A stretch of 17,689 bases of DNA from Candidatus Bathyarchaeota archaeon. GTDB taxonomy: Archaea; Thermoproteota; Bathyarchaeia; TCS64. Within the stretch, counting starts at the first letter, position 1; the number at the start of each line of letters is the position of its first letter. Location: the NCBI GenBank assembly GCA_002726865.1, contig PBSW01000047.1:1-17689 (forward strand), written 5' to 3'. Positions 7,545 to 13,525 of this stretch are shown in pieces. Both the position numbers and the translations under genes were made by a program. The notes beneath the pieces were generated by a model that saw only the letters and a list, made by a program, of their open reading frames with translations, had not been told where the DNA came from and ran no database searches.

Positions 7545-7559
7545 GACTGATTCAGTCTT
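7543..7559. promoter_or_regulatory. 17-base palindromic operator at the acyl-CoA dehydrogenase promoter
   Basis: AAGACTGATTCAGTCTT is a perfect inverted repeat: two 8-base arms around one central base. It abuts and slightly overlaps the upstream edge of the proposed TATA box, where archaeal BRE/TFB contacts occur. A dimeric repressor bound here would block preinitiation complex assembly. TetR- or GntR-like regulators of fatty-acid genes use sites of this size, but the regulator is not in this window. Confidence 0.5.
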
Positions 7560-7774
7560 GGAGAATAACTCATTTCAACCACTATGATCTCCCGCAGATT
7601 AGAACGTGGAGAGTAAAAATAACTTCACTGTCCTCTGAAGATAACGTAGAGATTAATATGGGATAGGAATTGACAGCTAACTAATAGCTTTAGATTATTG
7701 CAATGAGGCACATAAAATTACATCGAAGATAAAGATAATGACATATACTACTGCCATCTTTTCCAGATACTGGC

Positions 7775-7795
7775 TAGAAGCGCCCGCGCTTTCTA
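7775..7795 (-). terminator. G+C-rich hairpin overlapping the etfA stop
   Basis: AGAAGCGC (7776-7783) pairs with GCGCTTTCT (7786-7794), with one bulged base and a two-base turn. The last bases of the stem are the etfA TAG. No T-run follows on the minus strand, so it may act as an mRNA 3' stabiliser rather than a terminator. Confidence 0.35.
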
Positions 7796-8749
7796 ACCTC
7801 TCTTCTCCTTGAAGGCTTTAATCAGAGCTGGGAGTACGATGTAAAGATCCCCAATGATGGAGTAATCGGATATCTTGTGGATGCTGGCATTCTCATCCTT
7901 GTTTATGGACACGATAATCTGGGATTCCCTTATTCCAGCAACATGCTGAATAGTGCCGGAGATACCGCAAGCTAGATAGAGTTTCGGGGAGACCTTCCTA
8001 CCGCTAATCCCAATCCACTCCTCCATCCAGCCCATGTCTGCTGCAATGGGTCTTGAGCATCCCACCTTAGCTACTAAAACTCCTGCAAGCTCCTCTAAGA
8101 TTTTTAGATCTTCCTCAGTTTTGATGCCCCTTCCAGCAGCAATGATAACGGGGGCGCTTTCGAGGTTCCTATCCTTCCTAGTTTTCTCCCTGATCTCTAT
8201 AACGCTTACTTTCGGCTTGGGGAGAGACAAATTGAGGGTGACAATTTCACTAACTCCAAAGCTTGGATCTGGTGTCTCAAATGTCTTACTAGAAACGGTG
8301 GCGATATGAGGCGCCAACCTGCTAACTTCAGTGCATATTGTAGTACCTGCATACATGAATCGTTCACCCACTAGATTTCCCTCTTCGTTAACGTCAAGAC
8401 TCAAACATTCAGACATGCAGCCCGTATCTAGAGCCGCGGCCACACGTGCAGCAAGCTCTTTTCCCTTCTTTGTTGCTCCTATGAGTATTATCCTGGGATT
8501 GGAGGCTTCAACTGCTTTCAAGAATGCTGCTTTGTAGGCATCGATACTGAAATACGTGAATTCAGGGCCATCAGCAATGAAAGTTTTCTTGGTCCCATAT
8601 TGAGTGAGCTCTCTAGAATCAGTGGCTTTCGAGCCTACAATCAGAACGTTTAGTTTTCCGCCTATTTTAATGGCAAGTTCTTCTCCCTTTCCAAGGAGCT
8701 GGATTAGTAGCTCGCGGTCCTCGGAGAACGCCAAAACGTTTTTTGCCAT
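7793..8749 (-). CDS. etfA: Electron transfer flavoprotein alpha subunit
   Basis: EtfA binds the FAD that accepts electrons from acyl-CoA dehydrogenases, as a heterodimer with EtfB. The 318-residue protein has the N-terminal alpha/beta domain (about 1-185) and the conserved FAD domain: AGRGI (205-209), VGCSRPIAADMGW (229-241), GISGRKVSPKLYLACGISG (247-265), SINKDENASI (281-290) and SDYSIIGDLYIVLPAL (294-309). These blocks contain the loops that wrap the flavin and its adenine. Length and motifs are normal. The ATG at 8749 follows etfB by only five bases, so the two are one operon. The electron acceptor cannot be inferred: no ETF:quinone oxidoreductase or FixCX partner lies in the window. Both housekeeping acyl-CoA oxidation and flavin-based bifurcation remain open. 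Confidence 0.95.
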   Translation of the reverse strand: MAKNVLAFSEDRELLIQLLGKGEELAIKIGGKLNVLIVGSKATDSRELTQYGTKKTFIADGPEFTYFSIDAYKAAFLKAVEASNPRIILIGATKKGKELAARVAAALDTGCMSECLSLDVNEEGNLVGERFMYAGTTICTEVSRLAPHIATVSSKTFETPDPSFGVSEIVTLNLSLPKPKVSVIEIREKTRKDRNLESAPVIIAAGRGIKTEEDLKILEELAGVLVAKVGCSRPIAADMGWMEEWIGISGRKVSPKLYLACGISGTIQHVAGIRESQIIVSINKDENASIHKISDYSIIGDLYIVLPALIKAFKEKRG

Positions 8750-8754
8750 ATCGC

Positions 8755-9561
8755 TCAGCTCTCAAGCACCCCTTCGGAGATAATGGCCGTCACTAGCTTA
8801 GCTGCGCTTTCAGTAACGGTATCGGCTTTTATCACAATTCTTTTTCTATTGACTTTTGGGGTCTTGATCTTTTGGATCTCAATCGAAGATAAGGCATTTA
8901 TCTCCTCAATAGATAGGCCCAGGTCCGCGACCTCCCACTCTTTAATTGGTTTCCTTTTTGCCTTCATGATGTTCATAAGGGAGGGAATCCTCGGTTCATT
9001 GATCTCTCTCACTACAGCCACCGCCGCAGGAAGGTCCACCTCTACGATTTCATCAACGTCCTCTAAATCCCTCACTGCCTGAAGAGTCCCCTCATAGAGC
9101 TTAATCTCCTTCACGTAAGTTACTTGGGGGAGGTTTAGGAGTTCAGCGATCCTCGGGATTGTTTGGGAAGAGAGACTATCAAGAGACATCTCTCCTCCAA
9201 TGATAAGATCATAAGGGCCTATCTTTTCCACCGCAGCCCTGATTACCTTGGAGGTAGCTCGAGAGTCGAGTCTAGCCAACTTGTCGTTTTTTATGATGTA
9301 AGCTCTATCCGCCCCCATGGCCAGGGCAGCTAGGATGACTGTTCTTGTCTCTGATCCACCTATGGAAAGAGTTATGACCTCCCCCTTGTTGGATTCTTTG
9401 AGTTTAAGGGCGGCTTCAAGGGCTCTCGTATCAAGATCGCTTATCTTTCTCTTTATCCCCTTGATTATGGGTTCACTTGTTTTTAGGTTGACCTTCATTA
9501 ACTCTAGATCGACTATATCTTTTAACAATACAATTATACGTACTAATGCCCTAACCCCCAA
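8755..9561 (-). CDS. etfB: Electron transfer flavoprotein beta subunit
   Basis: EtfB is the AMP- or second-FAD-binding partner of EtfA. The 268-residue reading has IIVLLKDIVD near the N-terminus, GGSETRTVILAALAMGADRA (68-87), the nucleotide-fold block DLIIGGEMSLDSLSSQTIP (118-136) and the family signature region VDLPAAVAVVREINEPRIPS (175-194) followed by IMKAKRKPI. The first canonical start in frame is TTG at 9561, giving seven extra residues (MGVRALV) before the conserved RIIVLLKD. In relatives the initiator Met aligns with the GTA codon at 9543-9541. A TATA-like ATATTAATAATATT at 9594-9581 would start transcription almost exactly at 9561, so translation may be leaderless from TTG or begin a few codons later. 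Transcribed together with etfA, divergently from the RAM gene at 10035. Confidence 0.94.
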   Translation of the reverse strand: MGVRALVRIIVLLKDIVDLELMKVNLKTSEPIIKGIKRKISDLDTRALEAALKLKESNKGEVITLSIGGSETRTVILAALAMGADRAYIIKNDKLARLDSRATSKVIRAAVEKIGPYDLIIGGEMSLDSLSSQTIPRIAELLNLPQVTYVKEIKLYEGTLQAVRDLEDVDEIVEVDLPAAVAVVREINEPRIPSLMNIMKAKRKPIKEWEVADLGLSIEEINALSSIEIQKIKTPKVNRKRIVIKADTVTESAAKLVTAIISEGVLES

Positions 9562-9580
9562 GCAAATAAAATCTAAGGCG

Positions 9581-9594
9581 AATATTATTAATAT
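9581..9594 (-). promoter_or_regulatory. TATA box of the etfBA promoter
   Basis: The minus strand reads ATATTAATAATATT, flanked by G+C-rich GCGCGC on its upstream side. Its centre is 27 bases from the TTG at 9561, the distance expected between an archaeal TATA box and a transcript start, which implies little or no leader. Confidence 0.5.
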
Positions 9595-9704
9595 CGCGCG
9601 CAGATTGTGTCTGCATCCATCGTGAAGGAGGGCCTTAGTGACCTAATTGGTAATCTGCCCCTCATTTTATCCACGTCCTCCCTCATTATCAAGAGCGTGG
9701 ATAG

Positions 9705-9851
9705 ATAGTTTAGATTGTGATGCTTCCATTAACTCTGATTGCTCGATCACCTCTATAAGACAGGTTTGAATCTGCCGTTCACGTACTTACCCTAACTACG
9801 TGGGTGGCATCACCACAGAGTTCCTTGTTGGCCTGTAAGAATCTAAACTAT
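9705..9851. ncRNA. candidate structured RNA, cloverleaf-like, strand uncertain
   Basis: ATAGTTTAGATT (9705-9716) is the perfect reverse complement of 9840-9851. The adjoining GTGATGC (9717-9723) is the perfect reverse complement of GCATCAC at 9807-9813. Inside this second stem sit three hairpins: TGAT/ATCA (9736-9749), GACAG/CTGCC (9759-9776) and CACGTA/TACGTG (9780-9802). The 26 bases between the two right arms can close a small ACAG/CTGT hairpin. The result is a long stem leading to a four-way junction. In 9759-9776 the one mismatch becomes a G-U pair if read from the minus strand, which favours that strand, yet T-runs at 9898 and 9971 suit a plus-strand terminator. It is not a tRNA: the loop near 9766 is eight bases and no acceptor end with CCA fits. 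I know no matching family. Confidence 0.35.
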
Positions 9852-10034
9852 GGTGGAAACGAGTCTTTGTGTCTCCCCGATTCTATCTAGAAACCTTATT
9901 TTTTTCCTACTTTCTTCCTCTTGAGGACTAAAACTAAACTCGGGGGAAATTACTATAAAAATGTTAAAAGTTATTTTTTTTTGTTTTTCCCTAGAAAAAC
10001 TTAAACCTTTACAATCCAAGCTTGACTGGATTTC

Positions 10035-10262
10035 ATGAATGCCGCCTTTGTTCTAATCAACACAGATATGGGAGCGGATGCTGAGGTAGGGGCTGCACTT
10101 AAAAAGATCGATGCGGTCAAAGAATTTTATGGCGTCTACGGGGTCTATGACCTCGTCGTAAGAATAGAGGCCGAAAATCTCCAGCAGCTCAAAGATGTTA
10201 TTAGCTCCAATGTAAGGACCATCGACAATGTAAAATCAACGCTGACGATGATCGTCGTCTAG
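10035..10262 (+). CDS. Stand-alone Lrp/AsnC ligand-binding (RAM) domain protein
   Basis: This 75-residue protein, MNAAFVLINTDMGADAEVGA onward, is a bare RAM domain: strand AAFVLINT, helix AEVGAALKKI, strands VKEFYGVYGVYDLVVRI with the Gly-Val-Tyr-Asp turn, helix LQQLKDVISSNV and strand KSTLTMIVV. It lacks any helix-turn-helix. It aligns over its whole length with the 80-residue protein at 880-1122, so the two are paralogues. It probably binds an amino acid or other small ligand and may assemble with full-length Lrp proteins or itself. Start ATG 10035 has only a weak GGA upstream; the CTTAAACC element about 30 bases before it would give a nearly leaderless message. It is divergent from etfBA and 84 bases ahead of the adenylylsulfate kinase, with no evidence of functional linkage. 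Confidence 0.83.
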   Translation: MNAAFVLINTDMGADAEVGAALKKIDAVKEFYGVYGVYDLVVRIEAENLQQLKDVISSNVRTIDNVKSTLTMIVV

Positions 10263-10346
10263 ACTTTTCTTATCCCTAAGGTAACCATTTTCAATTACCC
10301 TACTTACCTTTATTCTCTAGTGGAATACGTCAGGTGAATGGATAAA

Positions 10347-10880
10347 ATGAGGGATCAAAAAGGTTTTACTGTGTGGTTCACGGGCCTACCCTGTTCGGGT
10401 AAAACAACAGTAGCGGATGTTGTTGCCGAAAGACTCAAAGAACGAGGATATAAAGTTGAGAGACTTGACGGGGACATCGTGCGGCAGGGCCTGACGAGTG
10501 ATCTTGGTTTTACAAAGCAAGACAGAGACGAAAACATCAAGCGTGTTACCTTTGTCGCGAAACTTCTCACAAGGAATGGGGTCGCCGTCCTAGCTACCTT
10601 TGTTTCACCATATCGCGCTAGGAGGATAAAAACTCGGGAAGAGATAGGGGAATTCATTGAGGTCTATACACGCACCCCCGTGGAGGTCTGTATTGATCGG
10701 GATGTCAAGGGAATGTACAAAAAGGCCTTGCAAGGAGAGATATCTAATTTTACGGGGGTCGATGATCCCTACGAAGAACCTGAGGACCCTGAACTCGTCC
10801 TTGATACTAGTAAGGAATCCATTGAGGAAAGTGTAGAGAACGTTCTAAAAAGACTGACTCAATTGGGATATATCCAGTAA
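10347..10880 (+). CDS. cysC: Adenylylsulfate (APS) kinase
   Basis: This enzyme phosphorylates adenosine 5'-phosphosulfate with ATP to give PAPS, used for sulfate assimilation or sulfation. The 177 residues contain the Walker A loop GLPCSGKT (13-20), LDGDIVRQGL (40-49), the APS-contact region DRDENIKRVTFVA (59-71), FVSPYRARR (85-93) with the conserved Ser-Pro-Tyr-Arg, RDVKGMYKKA (118-127), and NFTGVDDPYEEP (134-145) typical of the lid. It is a single-domain form, with no fused sulfurylase. Two ATGs are available. AGGTGA directly abuts the first (10338), which is too close; it lies nine bases before the second (10347), which also starts nearer the conserved GFTVWFTGL, so I use the second. No other sulfur gene is in the window. 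Confidence 0.92.
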   Translation: MRDQKGFTVWFTGLPCSGKTTVADVVAERLKERGYKVERLDGDIVRQGLTSDLGFTKQDRDENIKRVTFVAKLLTRNGVAVLATFVSPYRARRIKTREEIGEFIEVYTRTPVEVCIDRDVKGMYKKALQGEISNFTGVDDPYEEPEDPELVLDTSKESIEESVENVLKRLTQLGYIQ

Positions 10881-10985
10881 TAGACTTGCCTACTTTTTGG
10901 GTATGCCGAAGCACAATCTGATATCAAACCTTGTTTTAGAATGGTGTACTTTATCTATATCCTGCGGTGACCTGCTCCTGCTTCT

Positions 10986-10995
10986 TTATTTTTTT
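10986..10995 (+). terminator. T-tract terminator candidate after cysC
   Basis: TTTATTTTTTT ends about 115 bases past the cysC stop. Archaeal RNA polymerase terminates at oligo-T without needing a hairpin. No other T-run is closer to the gene. Confidence 0.35.
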
Positions 10996-11129
10996 CGAAA
11001 ACTACGGCAATTTTAGCCGTGAGGAACTTTGCTTCAAGGATAATTATGCAGTAGGCTTTCTTTATAGAAACCCTTCTTCACCATGGTTGATCTGATACCC
11101 TCCTAGTCAGGCTAGTTTTAACCCTGCTA

Positions 11130-11306
11130 TTGGACCATAGGGGAAATATCAAGGGATGGACAAAACAGATCCTTAGTAACGCTAAATCATCTGCTGAAGG
11201 GCAAGCATCTCTGAGGAATGTTGTAAAATGCTCAGTCTTCCGCAAAGAGATAATGGAGTTCAGATATATAGGGCACTTTAGCGTTACTTTGATGATATAT
11301 CCCTAG
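11130..11306 (+). CDS. Small hypothetical open frame, possibly a remnant
   Basis: From a TTG at 11130 this frame runs 58 codons to TAG, reading MDHRGNIKGWTKQILSNAKS, then SLRNVVKCSVFRKEIMEF, and ending FSVTLMIYP. The open stretch extends about 15 codons further upstream to a TGA. There is no clear ribosome site, and the opposite strand is also open across part of it (11232-11444), so at most one strand can be the real gene. The composition looks more protein-like than random spacer. I recognise no domain. It may be a decayed fragment. Confidence 0.2.
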   Translation: MDHRGNIKGWTKQILSNAKSSAEGQASLRNVVKCSVFRKEIMEFRYIGHFSVTLMIYP

Positions 11307-11544
11307 CAAGGACCTCCGTGGAAGCTTCTTTTGTGTATACCCTCTTGTGATGATTGAGATAGATACATTGGCACATATCCTAGAATAGCGCGTCTCATAC
11401 TCCAGAGATTCATCTACAATTTTCTGAAGAAGTTTAATGAGATCCTACTTTAGTGTGAAACCAACATAAAAATATGCGATAACTAGCTGACAGTAGATTT
11501 TGTTGTTTAGATTGAAATATGCTTTTAGTATTGTAAACAGCAAA

Positions 11545-11556
11545 ACATATAAAATA
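11545..11556 (+). promoter_or_regulatory. possible TATA box for the dpp operon
   Basis: ACATATAAAATA is the best TATA-like element upstream of dppB and would start transcription near 11577, giving a leader of about 90-120 bases. A second A+T-rich element (CATAAAATTAA, about 11608-11618) is closer. I cannot tell which is used. Confidence 0.35.
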
Positions 11557-11699
11557 CTCAATCCCTTCATTTAGTTTTTTATACTTTTAACTATTATGCA
11601 GCTTCTCTCATAAAATTAATATGCTGGAACTGCAGTGTACCTATAGCAAATAAAGAAGGAATTTTTATAGCTATTGGAAAATATATTTCAAAGCGAATT

Positions 11700-12635
11700 T
11701 TGCAAGCTATTCCTCTAATAATCATAATTATGATTGTAAATTTCTTGATAATGAAGGCTGCTCCAGGTGATCCTGTAGACTTTTTAGTTTCTGGGGTGGA
11801 GGGAGTGGGAGTTCCGAAGGGGTATGTTGAAATGCTCAAAGCAAAATATGGTTTCGACAAACCTGTTCATGTGCAAATGGTTATTTATTTTCAGAAGTTA
11901 TTAAAGGGAGATTTTGGGTACTCCTTTTATTACCATCAACCGGTATTCAATATGTTGCTTTCACGACTCAGAAATACCCTTATTTTAACCTCTACATCTT
12001 TGATAATAGAAACCATAGGGATAATGCTAGGGGTCATGGCATCAAAGAAGGTCTATTCTCTAACTGATAATAGTATAACTATAGGTACTTTGTTATTTTA
12101 TAATATACCTAATTTCTGGCTAGGAATGATGTTATTACTCATATTTGGGCTTTACATTCCAATTTTTCCAATAGGTGGAATAGTTACGATAGGCGTTACC
12201 GGTGATGCTAAGTTGCTTAGCATACTTTGGCATCTAATTCTTCCTGTAGCTTGTCTAAGCTTGGGGAGAATTGCATTATATACGAGGTATACCCGAGCAA
12301 GTATGTTAGAAATAAACCGATTAGACTATATCACTACCGCAAGAGCTAAGGGTTGCAATGAAAAAACCGTTCTTTATAATCATACATTTAGAAATGCACT
12401 GCTTCCCATCATAACTGTAGTTGCTCTTAGATTACGAACCTTATTTACCGGAGCTCTTCTTGTGGAATCCGTTTTTTCTTGGCCGGGATTAGGAAAACTT
12501 GTCTTTGATTCCGTTATCCGTAGAGACTTTAACGTATTAATGGCTAACTTTTTCCTTTTATCAATTATAACGATTTTCTTTAATCTAGTGGCAGATGTGC
12601 TCTACGCATACGTAGATCCAAGGGTTATGTACTAA
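11700..12635 (+). CDS. dppB: Dipeptide/oligopeptide ABC transporter permease (DppB/OppB type)
   Basis: This is the first membrane subunit of a peptide-family importer. The 311-residue frame has about six hydrophobic segments, the APGDP motif after the first one (21-25), a periplasmic-side region with YGFDKPVHVQ, and the EAA loop LDYITTARAKGCNEKTVLYN (about 207-226) that docks on the ATPases. It ends with YAYVDPRVMY, as in most DppB proteins. The first canonical start is TTG at 11700, but the conserved N-terminus KYISKRIL is encoded in frame just upstream (11679-11702), and GAAGGA at 11655-11660 is six bases before an in-frame ATA at 11667. The true start is therefore probably 11667 with a rare ATA codon, or there is an ATG-to-ATA change. 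The stop overlaps dppC by one base (TAATG). Confidence 0.92.
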   Translation: MQAIPLIIIIMIVNFLIMKAAPGDPVDFLVSGVEGVGVPKGYVEMLKAKYGFDKPVHVQMVIYFQKLLKGDFGYSFYYHQPVFNMLLSRLRNTLILTSTSLIIETIGIMLGVMASKKVYSLTDNSITIGTLLFYNIPNFWLGMMLLLIFGLYIPIFPIGGIVTIGVTGDAKLLSILWHLILPVACLSLGRIALYTRYTRASMLEINRLDYITTARAKGCNEKTVLYNHTFRNALLPIITVVALRLRTLFTGALLVESVFSWPGLGKLVFDSVIRRDFNVLMANFFLLSIITIFFNLVADVLYAYVDPRVMY

Positions 12636-13522
12636 TGAATGAGAGTTCCTTATTCCGAGGGTTAATACAGTCAAAGGATGGATTCCTAAAGTTCTGGAAC
12701 AGATTTAAAAAGAATAAGGCAGCGTTGCTGGGGTTATTTATTTTTACCTTTTTCTTTTTTATAGCGGTCTTTGCCCCCTATCTTTCGCCACATGACCCTT
12801 TTGAAATGAATTTTATGGACCCAGAGGCCCCTTTTAAACCACCTAGCCGTGAACATCCACTCGGTACAGATGGTTTCGGAAGAGATCAATTGAGTCGATT
12901 AATGCATGGGGCTAGGACATCTCTGTTCATAGGATTGTTATCAACAAGTATATGTACTTCAATTGGCGTGGTACTCGGATCTATCTCTGGATATTATGGA
13001 GGACGAGTTGACATGATAATTATGGGTGTTGTTGATACTGTCCTCATGATTCCAGGATTCTTTTTAATTCTTATTGGAGCCGCTGTATTTGGCAACAGCA
13101 TCTGGCATGTCATGTGGATTATAGGTCTCATCAATTGGCCTGGGATAGCACGACTTGTTAGGGCTGAGTTCCTCTCTATCAAGGATATGGATTATGTAAA
13201 GGCAGCGAGAGCTGCCGGTGCTACAAATTTTCACATTGTTTTTAAACAGATATTACCCAATGCGTTCTTCCCTGTAATAGTCAACGCTTCAATGAGAGTC
13301 TCTGCGGCTATCATGACTGAAGCCTCTCTCAGTTTCTTGGGTTTAGGGGACCCTAATGCAGTTAGTTGGGGGTGGCTTCTTAATGAAGCCATGCGGGCAT
13401 TTAGATCAGCTTGGTGGCTATCTTTCTTCCCAGGCTTAACGATAACTCTCATAGCCATTGGTTTTAATTTGATCGGAGATGGACTTAACGACGCGCTAAA
13501 TCCTCATCTAAAGGAGCGATAA
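12635..13522 (+). CDS. dppC: Dipeptide/oligopeptide ABC transporter permease (DppC/OppC type)
   Basis: This is the second membrane subunit, pairing with DppB. The 295 residues begin with a cytoplasmic OppC_N segment (KFWNRFKKNKAALLGLF, then a transmembrane helix, then the APYLSPHDPFEMN block). A conserved HPLGTDGFGRDQLSRLMHGA (about 75-94) precedes five more hydrophobic helices. The EAA loop is MDYVKAARAAGATNFHIVFK (about 185-204). The C-terminus NLIGDGLNDALNPHLKER is the family's usual ending. It starts at ATG 12635, sharing one base with the dppB stop, which indicates coupled translation. The ribosome site for the next gene (AAAGGAG) is inside its last codons. Nothing is missing or unusual in length. 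Confidence 0.95.
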   Translation: MNESSLFRGLIQSKDGFLKFWNRFKKNKAALLGLFIFTFFFFIAVFAPYLSPHDPFEMNFMDPEAPFKPPSREHPLGTDGFGRDQLSRLMHGARTSLFIGLLSTSICTSIGVVLGSISGYYGGRVDMIIMGVVDTVLMIPGFFLILIGAAVFGNSIWHVMWIIGLINWPGIARLVRAEFLSIKDMDYVKAARAAGATNFHIVFKQILPNAFFPVIVNASMRVSAAIMTEASLSFLGLGDPNAVSWGWLLNEAMRAFRSAWWLSFFPGLTITLIAIGFNLIGDGLNDALNPHLKER

Positions 13523-13525
13523 TTC

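Larger units (their letters stand above)
9562..10034. other. divergent spacer between etfB and the second RAM gene
   Basis: No convincing protein gene is visible in these 473 bases. The spacer holds the etfBA promoter, the candidate structured RNA at 9705-9851, and two plus-strand T-rich tracts (9898-9905 and 9971-9987) that could end a plus-strand transcript. It also holds TATA-like elements for the RAM gene (ACTATAAAAA at 9952-9961 and CTTAAACC near 10000-10007). A further pairing, GGAGG (9627-9631) with CCTCC (9677-9681), competes with GAGGGC/GCCCCTC (9628-9663). Confidence 0.5.
10881..11699. other. 820-base spacer upstream of the transporter, with possible gene remnants
   Basis: This long spacer has no gene I can name. 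A T-run at 10986-10995 and a small hairpin ACGGC/GCCGT (11004-11020) lie after cysC. Around 11090-11444 stop-free stretches overlap on both strands. The plus-strand one is listed separately. The minus-strand one (11444-11232, 70 codons before a TGA) reads DLIKLLQKIVDESLEYETRY and onwards, protein-like but with no start codon before its TTG at codon 46. A 12-base perfect inverted repeat (11175-11186 and 11277-11288) lies within this area. The last 150 bases carry the dppB promoter region. Confidence 0.35.

Noticed and set aside
9588..9686. 32-residue minus-strand peptide beginning MREDVDKMRG
   Set aside because: It has no ribosome site, runs through the etfB TATA box, and is short enough to be chance.
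9736..9802. A tRNA or intron-containing tRNA in the cloverleaf-like spacer
   Set aside because: The T-arm-like loop has eight bases, the T-stem fits only from one strand with a G-U pair, and no 7-base acceptor with discriminator and CCA can be formed.
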